64,000 nucleotides of DNA, from assembly GCA_021613335.1 (NCBI GenBank), contig JAJTWR010000251.1, positions 3,811,001 to 3,875,000 on the forward strand. The letters run 5' to 3'. The notes under the pieces were generated by a model. That model did not search any database. It saw nothing but the letters and a program-made list of their open reading frames with translations, and was not told the DNA's origin. This DNA comes from Whitmania pigra (taxonomy: Eukaryota; Annelida; Clitellata; Hirudinida; Haemopidae). Within the stretch, counting starts at the first letter, position 1. Each line of letters begins with the position of its first letter. Shown here in pieces: positions 28,269 to 40,100 of the stretch. The position numbers and the translations under genes were made by a program.

Positions 28269-30363
28269 CAGAGGCGTAGCCTGGGTATTTTGCGCCCGGG
28301 GACAAACTATAGAATTGGCGCCCTTTTCCATGTCTATATATTTAATCTTACTGTATTACACTAAATTTGAAATTGAAATAAAAATCAAATTTTAATGGCA
28401 CAAGGCATCCATTTAAAAGTAAAAACCATTCTACAAATAGTAGCGCATCAGTCACCCAATCAGTCAGTCTAAGATGATTTACATGCATAGTAGTCTAATA
28501 GTGTTTAAAATAGATTTATTTTTCTTGATTTAACAGTTGCAAACTGATCAATAACGTCATCAAAGTCTGTTTTCTCAAGCGTTTCTCTTTCTATACTAAG
28601 AAGAGCAAGATCACTGAGACGATCCTGTCCCATTGATGCACGCAGATACGACAAAATAAGTTTCAATTTGCTGAATGATCGTTCACAGCTTGCAATTGAA
28701 ACCGCTATCGTTAACAAAATTTGTAGTGAAATTCGAAAATTCGGAAATAGAAAGTTGCAAAATCTCCACAACTTCGACGAATTTCATCTTCATCTGTGTC
28801 AGATGTCAGAAGAGTCTTAACGTCCAGCAGAAATCCAAATTTTGTGTTCAGGTCTTTGAGTCGTGAAAAACGTGTTGACATCTCCTGTTGAAGACGATCG
28901 AACACATTCTTCATAACACGCATTACTTCCTCTTCTGATGAGAGTCCTGCATCTCTTGGTAAAAGTTCTCCAGGCATTCTCTTAAGTCGCCTAATTCTTC
29001 TTTCTACCGGAATATCCCATGCTGTGCATTTTGTTCTGGCGTTTTCGACCGCAGCCAGGCTCAAATCATCACGAAGCTTGATAAATTCTTGCTCCAAAGA
29101 TTCAATATCAGTCGCAGCTTCCTTGAAATTTATGGTAGGATCTTGTAGGCGCTTCTGTGCACGATCAATTTTTCCAAGAACGACATTGCAGAAGTGTAAT
29201 AAAACTATGAAATTAAAATTCAATATACAGGCCAGTAACTGCACCACTTCTAGTTTCAGGTGTCATAGTGGAGTCTTCCGATAATTTCTCTAGCAATCCA
29301 ACTAGTTCATCCAGTCCTTCATGGATAGCTTTAACAGCTTCAGATCGTGCACTCCAGCTTGTTTCAGACTCTCTTTTTACTGTTATGAAAAGAGCTCTTT
29401 TTAATTCTTCCCAACGAATTGTTGAATGAGAGAAAAACGAATATATGCTTTCAAGTGTTCCAAAAAAAGTTACGACAACAGGATCTTGCTTAGCTGAATA
29501 CACACCTGCTAAATTTAAGCTGTGGTTGTCACAGTTGACGAACAGTGCTCTAGGATTTCTGTCACATATTTGTTGTTGAAGGCCAGATATATGCCCAGTC
29601 ATCACCGAAGCATTGTCATAACATTGAGCTCGACAGTCGGCTAGAGGTATCTCATCAGAATTCAGTCTCTCGACGATGACTTTCTCTAGGCTTGCAGCAT
29701 CTTTTGAATATATCTCGATATAACCTAAAAATGATTCTTTGATTTTTAATACAAACTATTATTTGAAGCTATCATATAATCAACGGTAATTTCAGTTAAA
29801 ACTAAAAATATAATAACTTTCTTTTGGCAGTTGGCGGCCACCGGCCCAGTCCAAGCCTGGTGGGGGCGCTCGCTGCAGTGCAACTTTGCGTTAGCCTGAT
29901 ACCAATGGGAGTTTCAGAAATTGTTTTGACGTTTTCACGCTTTCACGAATGTTGTTTATCTTTGTCTATATTAGAACAATCACAACCAGTCTCTGATAAA
30001 AAGTTTTAAAATACCTTAATAGAGTGTAATCCGTTTTAAACCACAATAAGTTCGTCAACAACACTGTAGTATTACAGTAGTAGCCACTGCAGAGTGCATG
30101 CAGAATCCGTATCCTGACTGGCAGCAGTGGTGGTGGGCTCACTGAGTTCACTGAGCTGGCAGCAGCATCAACCAGGTCTGGATGGCAGACGTATCAGACG
30201 ATCGCTCATATCTGCCCTGCTCCAGCCGCCGCTGTTGGCTAGCTTGTGAGTGTGACCTGTTTTACCAATGTCGCAAAAATTAGGTAACCCTCATTTTGGC
30301 GCCCCTGTATCTTGGCGCCCGGGGACATATGTACCCCCTTGCCCCCCCCTAGCTACGCCTCTG
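28269..30363 (-). mobile_element. hAT transposon (ZMYM/DUF4371-type transposase), degraded
   Basis: Ends are cagaggcgtagcctgg (28269) and its near-complement ctagctacgcctctg (to 30363), with subterminal 'gcgcccggggaca' blocks at both ends. Perfect 8-bp target duplication gtacacat (28261-28268 and 30364-30371). The 2095-bp interior carries a broken minus-strand transposase. The missing N-terminus and the 8-bp duplication fit a decayed hAT. Confidence 0.92.
28505..29745 (-). pseudogene. hAT transposase remnant
   Basis: Read on the minus strand in broken frames. The first block has CRAQCYDNASVMTGHISGLQ and ALFVNCDNHSLNLAGV (DUF4371/RNase H-like part, about 29745-29213). A middle block follows (29247-28711; SRFSRLKDLNTKFGFLLDV). 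The last is the C-terminal hAT dimerisation block IASCERSFSKLKLILSYLRA (28771-28505). Frameshifts separate the three. No BED finger or start is visible, so the gene is truncated at its 5' end. The related intact proteins are the ZMYM1/KIAA1586-like hAT transposases. Confidence 0.85.
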
Positions 30364-30371
30364 GTACACAT

Positions 30372-31309
30372 TGCTGTATTTTGCAATGAGACAGCAATTT
30401 TAAGTACACGGAAGCAAAAAGATGTCTAATTAACCTTATAGAAACGAAAATTTCCAGCTAATTTATTATTCGGAATTTCAATACATTGTTTTAAAAATAG
30501 GAAATACCAAAGAAACAAAATTTTTAATAGTATAATAATCAGTATATTCTGTTTCTCAATGTTTCTGCTGCAAAACGTAAATTTTATTTAAAATTGCAAA
30601 AATTAAGATTCTAAATTCCAATGCATATTATAATAACTCCTATAAGGTTTAGGATTTACAATTAAAACAAAAATTTAATTTAAAATAATGTACATAGACG
30701 CCCATTTCTGGCAGTATTAAATTAAATTCGTCATTGGTTGGATAATTGGTTGTCTTGGTGATTTTGTTTACTGTCATAATTTATTGTCTATTACTTGAAA
30801 GTTTGAGTTTTTAAATACATGTTAAAATAAGCGCTTAATTGGTAATAATAACAAATATTACTAGAGTTTAGTAAGTCTAATCAGCAAGTTGTTATTATTC
30901 CGTTTTTCAAAATATGAGCATACGGTCTTCAAGTTCTCGGGATTTGGATCCCGTGCGATTTTATTTTTATTGTTATTAAGATATTGCACACATTTTAATG
31001 TACCATAACTTTTGTGCTGTTAAATTTTATCAAAGTTTGAATGGGCCATAATAGTTGCTGTCAGCGAACAATAAATGTCGACAAAATATTAAGTAAACAT
31101 TTTTTGGAGTTGGGAAAAACTGTCCTTTATGCCCTCCATTATTTTACTTTCGGTTCGTCCCTGGCTATCAAACTAGATCTTCGATTTAATCAGTTTAAAC
31201 TTAGGCCAGACCTTTGAGCAATAGATAAGACTAAATAAATACTTGTTCATTATTCGAGTTAGTAAATTTTGGAACTCTCCATTATAACATAGTTTCATCC
31301 ATAACCTAT
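30372..31309. other. Spacer within transposon island
   Basis: AT-rich DNA between two hAT insertions. No gene or repeat structure that I can support. Confidence 0.4.
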
Positions 31310-31317
31310 ACTACGAC

Positions 31318-32492
31318 CAGGGGCGCAACTAGGGGGGGGGGCAGGGGGGCTTGCGCCCCCCCAGGCCTAATAGGAGACCCTGCAATTTTTCCAAATCCGA
31401 TGAGTTTTTTTTTTGGTGGGGGGGGGGGATAAGGGGATTTAACTGGTTTGAAACTTTGAGACAGAAGATAGTCAAACTCATAATAATAATAATCTGTTCT
31501 ATATTTAATTCTTTATTAATTATAATTGGTAGTTTTGATTTGAACAGTTTCAAAAATTTTTCGACTGCGTCGGGCTTTCGTCCCTTTTCTAAACTTGAGC
31601 CCCCCCCCACAGCATTTTCCGCTGGTTATCTGATGATCAGTCATTTTGACAACCCTGCCTTGGCTGCTCTTGATGCTTTGCAGAATGGCACAATGACTCC
31701 CGAGCTTTCGGAGTTCTGCAGCCTTCATAGAAAAGACGCTGAAACTGTGCAAAGACAGTTCCTATTCACATCGACAAGTTTACGTGCTGATGAGTCTGAT
31801 CCCAATGCATGTATCGAACTTCAAGATCTTTTCTGTGCCACAAGCATTCAGCCCGAGTTGCATTATATGCTCGATGTTGCTCTTACTCAGCCATTTACGT
31901 CTTCAGATGCAGAAAGGGCATTTTCTAAACTTCGCCTTATTAAAAGTCATCTCAGGACGACTATGTCTGCCTGTCGTTTGCAAAGTTTATTGAGAATATC
32001 TGCGAACAAAACAACTACTGCATTTCTTCCATGAAATGAAATGGTGAACAGATTTTCACAGACTGATCGAAAAATTATTTTGTAACTGCAAACACATCAA
32101 AATGTAATTTAGACTACAACATTTCAAAATTGTTTTAAACTGTTTAGGATCATAACTTTATACATAATTTAGATTAGGTGAAATGTTTAGGATATGAATC
32201 ATATCATATTACAATTTTAAACATATCATAAACTTTTTTTTTACGGTTGCTTTAACTGGCTTGAAACTTTGAAACAGAAGATAGTCAAGCTCATTAATAA
32301 ATTATTAAAGATACAAAAAAAGACTGCAGACTTATAAATAAAAACTTATAATAATAATCTGTTCTATCTTTAATTCTTTATTAATTAAAATTAGTAGTAT
32401 TGATTTGAACAGTTTAAAAAATTTTTCGACTGCGTCAGGCTTTTCTAAACTTGAGCCCCCCCTCCCAGCATTTTTCGCTGGTTGCGCCCCTG
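31318..32492 (+). mobile_element. hAT element with perfect 8-bp TSD and duplicated 3' part
   Basis: Starts caggggcgcaactag (31318) and ends gttgcgcccctg (32492), with perfect target duplication actacgac (31310-31317 and 32493-32500). Within it, a segment of about 190 bp at 31439-31630 is repeated in direct orientation at about 32250-32485 (shared blocks: 'gacagaagatagtcaa', 'tttttcgactgcgtc', 'aaacttgagcccccc'). It includes a C-terminal transposase fragment. Confidence 0.92.
31630..32034 (+). pseudogene. hAT transposase C-terminal fragment
   Basis: Open frame ending at 32034 with ELHYMLDVALTQPFTSSDAE then RAFSKLRLIKSHLRTTMSAC, the classic hAT dimerisation region (S..A/CERxFSxLk...R..M...RL). 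The N-terminal two thirds of the transposase are absent, so it is nonautonomous. Confidence 0.85.
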
Positions 32493-33012
32493 ACTACGAC
32501 ATAAAGCCTTAGTGACGATATTGGCAAAGAAATTGAGTGCAATGGGGTCTATCGCCAGAATTGACCGCAGTAGGTCACCCCTGTTCATTAGCTCGTCCAG
32601 TGAGAATTTTGATCATTGGAATATATATGAAACTATTCAGAGACCATATTGTTCGTTCATTCCGCTTTCATTAACTTGATACGTTCATTCGCGATGGTTA
32701 ATGTTATATTGAAAATCTTTTAAAATAAATTCTTGGATTCGCAAGCATTTCGATGAGTTTGGTTAACATAAGCTTAGCGAAAGATAGTGACTATTATTAG
32801 ATCAATATTATTTATGGATAGGAGAATCATAAAGTATGACCTTTTTTGGATGATGGAAATTAATAAAATTTGATTTGGCTATGTTAAGTGAAAGTGGATT
32901 AGTAGTGCTTAAGGAAACGGTAGCATCAATGGACCAAAATTTCAGATCCAGGGCCCCCGAGAGAAAATAAAGTGCCCGTTCGAGACTTTTTCTGAATAAA
33001 TGAATCAACTTA
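32493..33012. other. Spacer within transposon island
   Basis: No gene seen. It begins with the right target duplication of the previous hAT element. Confidence 0.4.
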
Positions 33013-33029
33013 ACTGATGAAAGAATGCT

Positions 33030-33265
33030 ACAACAAAAGTGGGAATTTGGCGGTTCCGCTTCAAAGTTGGCGATTAGTCACAGGGGTCGTGATAACTGAT
33101 GTAAAGTGGCGAATTCGGTTCTCTTTTGGGCTCGAGATATCAGGGTCCGGCGACATAACCGATGAAACAATGGTAAGAAAAAAAGATTTTGGCGGTTCCA
33201 CTTCAAAAACGTCGATTTAATAGGGTTGGCAAGTTAACCGAGGTCAAGATAAGCGAGTTCCACTG
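33030..33265 (+). mobile_element. pogo/Tigger-like MITE, copy 2
   Basis: Contains 'ggcggttccacttcaaa' and 'aatagggttggcaagttaac' and ends gataagcgagttccactg (33265), matching copies near 5.8 and 60.3 kb. An internal inverted or duplicated 'ggcggttccNcttcaaa' occurs at both ends. Confidence 0.7.
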
Positions 33266-33512
33266 CATACCTAAATCATACATCATCAGTTTTAAGAAGG
33301 TATACAGAAAATATATAAAAAAAGAAAACAGGGTTGCATTGCTTTCCTCTTGGCAAAATTACAAATTACGTTGTCAAAGTCTGAAATATCAGACTCAATG
33401 CTGAGCCTAGTCAAGTTATTCAATTCCTGATCCATGGTGGACCTGATTGTAATTTTTGATCAACTTAAGCTTTCTGAAGCTCCTTTCTGATGATGCAACT
33501 ATGGCTGGTGTT

Positions 33513-34627
33513 CAGTGACGCCGAGAGGGGGGGGCAGGTGGGGTCACTGCCAGGGGGCCCGCATCTGTAAGGGGGCCCGGCCGGTCCGATCATGTCAATT
33601 TTTGCACGTCTCTTCGTTTACCGTAGGCGACAGAACATAATGTCCTAATAGCCCCATAGTTTTACATACTGTAAAATACTTTTATATACTGCCGAACGAA
33701 CAGTCCATTTCACGTAGGGTGTATAAACTCTGTATTTTGATGTGAGATGCTAGGGTAAGGTGGTGTAGGACGCCCACACCATTTTAGGCGAAACGGGCCA
33801 TTACAGATTTGATTTGTGTTGTTCCCTAGCAGGAAAGGTTTGATTTACCACCACTTCTATTTCTGTGGAGTTATATACACTAGATTACTGCTAAAGTTGA
33901 TTTTTGGTCTAAAGGATGTAAAAATCTTACATATTTAATTTGTCAAACTATCACGATATTGAAAGAGCAAATCCATTGCTATAATAAATAACAACAGCTA
34001 TGTTATTGTGTCATTTAATAATGGCGTCGTAACTAGGAAAAACGCCCACTTCGAGTCAAACATTTTATAACGCCTTCTTGCAATTTATATAATGGCATTG
34101 GACGTCATTTCTGTACCACATGTTAGGTTACAAACCTAACCGTTCATGAAATTTTCTCATATAACTGATGCAGTCGAAAAATCGGCGCGTGTTGAGCGAA
34201 GCGTTTATTGTTGCGTCTCTAGACGACAGGGCTGTGCCCGTAGAAGTTGATGCATCACTTACTCTAGAAGGGAAATTGGTGGGAATTCCATGGATACAGT
34301 CGGCCTCTTAGAAATTCAGTCGATATGCTGTTGAATGAGTCTGTCGCCATGCTGAACCGTCTACACGCTTTGAAAATCGATACACTGTTTCCAAACGTTG
34401 TCATTATGATACGTATCTTCTGCACGCTTCCGGTTACCGTTGCTCAAGCAGAACGATCTTTCATCACATTGGCCCGAGTTAAAAATGTTCTGAGATCGAC
34501 AATGTGTCAAGAACGCCTGACCAGCCTTGGAATGCCGGCAGTGGAAGGTCGACTTGCAAGAACGATTGATTACAACAGTATAATTGAACTATCTGCACGC
34601 AGAAAAGCCCGCAAAGTTTTGTTGTAG
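33513..34627 (+). mobile_element. Partial hAT element, 5' end and C-terminal transposase
   Basis: A hAT-like start cagtgacgccgagag (33513) is followed by a G-rich stretch and 'ggggtcactgcc'. At 34325-34627 a 100-codon frame carries the hAT dimerisation block (CTLPVTVAQAERSFITLARV, NVLRSTMCQERLTSLGM). No matching right terminus was found, so the 3' end is lost or too diverged. Confidence 0.65.
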
Positions 34628-35800
34628 CCATCTCTCTTGCATGTCGTAAAAGTCGGTTTCACATAATTACATCGTTTTTAAGAACTTGTGTAGCTTAATC
34701 TCCATCGAAACACCAGTTTGCTTAGTGCACACAAATCTGTACATGTAGCATGTGGCTGGTTATCTTTGAGTAAGGCTGTATGGTGTAACGGTCGTTGCAG
34801 GTAAGGACACAATTATGATGAAATGAAAAACTCACAAAAAATAGGATCACCGATGATTAGAGTTGGCTAATTTAAAGCGCCTCGCTGCGTGTTTGACCAC
34901 CAAAAATTACTACTTTCATTTTGATTAACTGTAAAACAAATAAATTCAAATTAGATGGCGAACAGCGTTTACCTTTGCAAAAGTCATTTCTATATTTTAA
35001 TTTAGTACCATGTATGCACGAATGTTGAACCTTGATAGTAACATTTACCTCGATTTACAGGTTTTATTACAGCCACTTTCAAACTTTTCAATTCAAAATA
35101 AGTTAAAAATTCAAGCAATGCACATTAATAACTATATTTACTTTATAATTTAAACGTTTAATTGAAAGGTTTGAATGATCCTGATAAATACAGCCACTAA
35201 GTTAATTTTTTTTACGCATTTTTGATTAATTGCTTCAGTTAGAAAAAGTTGTTGAGGTTGATTAATTGGTTCTACTTCTAGAACATCAAAATTGATCTCA
35301 CTCCAATGAAAATGTTTCATTTTATGCTCATCAGAGCTAGGTTGAGAACCGATCGATAAGTCTTTAAAGGTTTCGTCTTTGAGAATGAACGCTCCATGCG
35401 GCATGGACCATGCCTTCGACATTTAGGTGATTAAACGAGATTCGATGCTGTCGAAAGAAAGAGAAACTTTTGGGACTCCTATCATCACACTACATCGGGG
35501 CATCCATCCGGGTAAATCCGGCGTTGTTCATGATACAAATGACGATGAATTATGTGATAGCTTTGGTGTCTGTGACCGACGTTGTTTGATCATTGAGTAT
35601 CTGTTTAACTTTATTCCTAAAGGACCTTTAGTAAAGGTTTCTTGACTTTTGCTCACATGGCAGTGCTATTTTGTTATAATACTGGTAATTGCTTTTCAAT
35701 TAGCTTTTTCATTAATTTTTATATTATTGGTATTGACACGCTTCGTGAATGGAAGGATGAATTCGTCCAAATCCAAATTCTTAACGAGTTATCCTCTCAT
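34628..35800. other. Spacer within transposon island
   Basis: No recognisable gene. Short frames at 35150-35422 and 35427-35876 have no domains; the second overlaps the next transposon. Confidence 0.4.
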
Positions 35801-36880
35801 CAGGGTTGCCAGTGAGATATTTGAAAAAAACCCAGACCGCCCAATCAAAAATCAAGAAGAGCCAAGATCACATTAAACCAGCTTTTATTGTAAATTATTA
35901 TCATTTTTAAATTACTATTCATGTTATTATACATAGCCATGGGTTCCCAATCAAATAAAAATCATATTATTAATGAAACAAGTCAAACACAATTTTATTT
36001 TAATTCAAAAATTCTACAAAGTCAGTGTTGGAAAATACATCATAACAATTAGCAAACTTTAATTTGAGTCTCGGATGTTGTTTCCTATTGTTGTTTTATC
36101 TATGCCAATAACGTCCTTGCGTCACGTTAACAACCAAACTCTTTCCGGGAATGAACTCGGAACATTCATCCCTGGCAATTGCTTGTTTGGCTAACAAGCG
36201 AGAGCTCAACGTCCCAAAAACTGTTAGCCAGTTTGGTTTGACCAATTTCACTTGCGAAAAATTTTTTCGCGAAAACGGATTACTGTGTTCGACCATAAAA
36301 GCCGTCAACACTATTTCAGCTTGAGTTACTCTGAAGTTAGAGCACGCTGGAAGTTCTAAAAGCTAGCCAATATCCAAAGCTGTGCCGGGGGCTTTAATGT
36401 TTTTTTTACATGTTTCCGCATCTGTTTGTGAGTCGGCAGACCTGATTTATGAGTGTTATTTAATAAACAAGAACAAACTTTACATTTCACCCCAACGCGA
36501 TTGTATCCAATGTTTAGTTCAATGTCTGTCAACCAATCATCATTAAATGCCTGATTGTACCATATCATAGCTTTCTTACAAGTTGGATCAACACTTCTAG
36601 TAACTGGAGTAACTGCATTACCGCCCATTGTTCAAAATTCAAAGTTCAATGTAATACGTGCGTGCAAAAATGGCAGGAAAGGAGGAAGTCCATAGTAATG
36701 AAGGCTCTTTATTGAAGAGATAGACTAAAGAACCTTACGGAATGTTATTTTTACCCCCAAAAATATTTTTTCCAAAAGTACCCAAATTTTCAAACAAAAC
36801 AGCTGGAAACCCAGATTGACGCCAAATTTGTTTAAAAAAAACCCAGATCATGGTTTAAAAACCCAACACTGGCAACCCTG
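35801..36880 (-). mobile_element. hAT-like element with zinc-finger ORF
   Basis: Inverted ends cagggttgccagtg (35801) and cactggcaaccctg (to 36880), with repeated 'aaaaaacccaga' inside each end. Flanks cctctcat / tctcccat are a plausible worn 8-bp target duplication. The minus-strand frame 36356-36628 (MGGNAVTPVTRS...) has a BED-like finger, C-K-V-C with H residues in HKSGLPTHKQMRKH. The frame at 36096-36311 (TAFMVEHSNPFS) resembles the segment after the finger in hAT-related proteins. No catalytic core remains. Confidence 0.7.
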
Positions 36881-37178
36881 TCTCCCATTTATTGTTTTAA
36901 AATTTATTTCAAAATTTATTTTGTCGTTGAAAACAATTTAAAATAATTTTTAGCGCTTCAGAATTTTAAATTTAGTAATTACGATTTCATACCATGGTGC
37001 TCTGTTTATGTGTAAAAGTGTGGGGCCGCTGAAAGAATTATTGCGTTGTCAGGCTTCGGTTTCCTGCAAAATTGTCAAAAGTCGTGACAAAAACAAACGT
37101 TTTAACAATTTTAGCCGTTATTCTGCCGGTTGATGTAGTTTTAATTTGCCTCTTTAGATAGGATAACATTCAGACAGA

Positions 37179-40100
37179 ATGGGGAATTGTTGTGTCTCCA
37201 AAGAGTCGCGTTCGTCTCCTCCGGCCAACGGAACGGTCAACCATAGCCGCCAAACGAACCATATCGAGCTGCCTGTCAACAATTCACGAGAATCCATCAA
37301 TCATAAGACCAACAGTAGCAGCTCCAACTTGCAACACATAAATGATAGAGAGCCAGGAGGTGAGAGGATGGGATTATAAGTTAATTACATTGATTGCAAC
37401 CTAAATTATCAAACGAGCGAGTATTAACTTTCAGTTTAGCTGAGATTTGCCAGCAGCATGAAAATGTTTAAATTTCAGACTCACTAAACGATCCATCAGC
37501 TCACCCACAGGCCTGTACAATATTCATGATGAGGTCCATCAGTGATAAGCACAGGAAAAGCAGTAAGTTGGGTTTTTTTTTATTTTCAATTTATTATCAG
37601 AATGTCTGCATGAATGGTTAACTTCGTGGAAGCAGCCTATTTATATATTAACATATTTATATGCCTATTTAATAATTTGGTACTTTATTCCCATAAAGAT
37701 ATAGCAAAACTAAATTATTAATTACAAAATTGTAACATCTCTCTAGATCACAGAAGAAGAAAAAGTCATTATGACAACCATCATCATGTGAGTTTTACTT
37801 TCATCCTTTGATGCAAAAAGTATTTTCTTCAATGACAGCATTAATAACCTAATATCAATAATAATTACACTTACGGTAATAGTTGATTGTTGTGGCATCA
37901 CAATCTATGTGAATCTCAGAGGCCTTGGTTCATGTGGATAATGATGGTAATGTTTGCTAAAAAAGAAATGGCTCGAACCCTTTCTCGCTTCTTTCCAGCA
38001 TCGGGAGTACGGTAGGATGAGTCGCAAGTATAGCTCCTGCTCGACCATCTTCATCGACGATTCCACCGTAAGCCAACCGAACCTCAAGAACACCATCAGG
38101 GCAGTGGCACTGGCCATCTACTTCCACATCAGAAATCGTGTCCACAGGGACCAACAGGGCTGCGACGACGGTCAGTTGGAAATATTCGACGAGACCAAGC
38201 ACCAGATGTCTGTGAGTATTCAATGATTTTGTGATTGCATTATTTGTTTTGTCGTGGTTTGGATAATTAGGATGGTGGTGATTTTTGTGCTATATTGTAT
38301 TTTAATTTTATTATATTTACCATGTAATTTGCAATATTACTTACAATGTTATTTGCAACTGTCTCTTCCTTGCATGATATTGCAATTTGATGTCGCACAA
38401 TCAATATCAACTAATGATGCAAATAATGCTATTTACTGATATTAATCATTTTTTATAAATAATTTTTAATTTTCAACATCAACCTTTTTTTACTCTTGTT
38501 CATGAATGTGGCAATAATTCACTATTATAATTTTTACATATCTATTTATTCGACTTACTTAACACAATATTCTGATGATGATGATTGTACTAATTACATC
38601 TAACAACATTAATTGATACTAACAATAGCTTGAAATAATGATTGCTAATCAAATAATAACAAAAATAATGATCATGGTATCTTTAACACAAAAACATTGA
38701 TTAATAATATTAATTAGTATTGTAGTTACAATAATAGTAACATAATACGTCAAACAAAACCTCTCCAGAAAGAAGTCTTGGTGGACGAACATTTCCGCAA
38801 GGATCCCGAGCACAAGACCATCTACAAGTTCATCAGGAACCTCTTCCACTCGGCACAATTGACTGCCGAGTGTGCCATCGTCACTCTGGTGAGCATTCGA
38901 CGTCTGTCTTTTGTGAGAGCTTTTGATCATTATTGTTAGTTCAACAAAGCTGTCATGAATTATTGTATAATTATAGGGAGTTAATATTGTCAAACAATAA
39001 TTAATTATCTGTTTTATCATTGTTATTGTTGTTGTTACTGCTATTGCTATTGTGCTCTGTAACAAAATAATATATTAGGAAATTATAAAAATTTATTAAT
39101 TAATTATTATGCTTTTCAGCATTAATCTTTCTTGTTAGTATCAATTCTGGTTTCCACAATTGCAAACTTATTGTTGCTGCTATGTTTATTATGTTATCTA
39201 ATGTTGGCAATGTTGTTAGTCTGCATTTTAAATGTTTATCTTTACAAATTATAGTTTCATATTATTATTACTCAACATTGTAATGTTTATTCATTTTATT
39301 ATTTATTAATGGTTAACCAGGGTGAAATTACAATTTGATCAGGATTAACAATAATAATGAATGGCTTGAGGTGCATTTGTGTGCCTTGCACTTAGTTTCT
39401 AAAGTTATTTTTCATGTTTCGAAGGAGTGAACATTTCTTAAGGACAAATATTATTATTTTTTGTATGATTTCCTAATATATTATTTTGTTACCAAGCATG
39501 CATAGAATTTTTTATTAGCCTAACAAATTCTTAAAAATGTATTGATTAATAAATTTCTGATAACAATAATATTGATATCATTATTGTGGTATTAAAAAAG
39601 TTATGAAATTTATCATTTATTGTACCCGATTGTCAACTCATGATTGATGGTCCTTGAAACATGGTTCGTACAGGTCCTAAAAAGTCCTAAATTTCCAAAA
39701 TTCAGTTTTTTAGTACTAAACAGTCCTAAATAAAATGAGGGAGGTCCTAAAAATTACAATAGAGTCCTAAAAAATGATAAAGGTCTTAACAAATAATAAT
39801 GTTCTGAGATTTTATTCGTAACAGTTTTGTTGAAATAACAATTAACGGGGAAATTGGTCCCTTTGTTCTGGCTGCTCAGGAACGCACCCAATTAAGTTTC
39901 CTACAACATTCGCCCGTTTGATACATTAAGGTTTTAATAGTGTGACGATATGTATTTGTAAATATACAGGACAGTTTTTAAATCTTAAAAAAGACAGCAA
40001 AGATTTGATATTTTCTTCAATGATCACATGGGCAGTTGTGATGATTATGCATTGATAGGGAGGGACATAATAAAAGTTTGATTTGTGAAAATCAAAAAGA

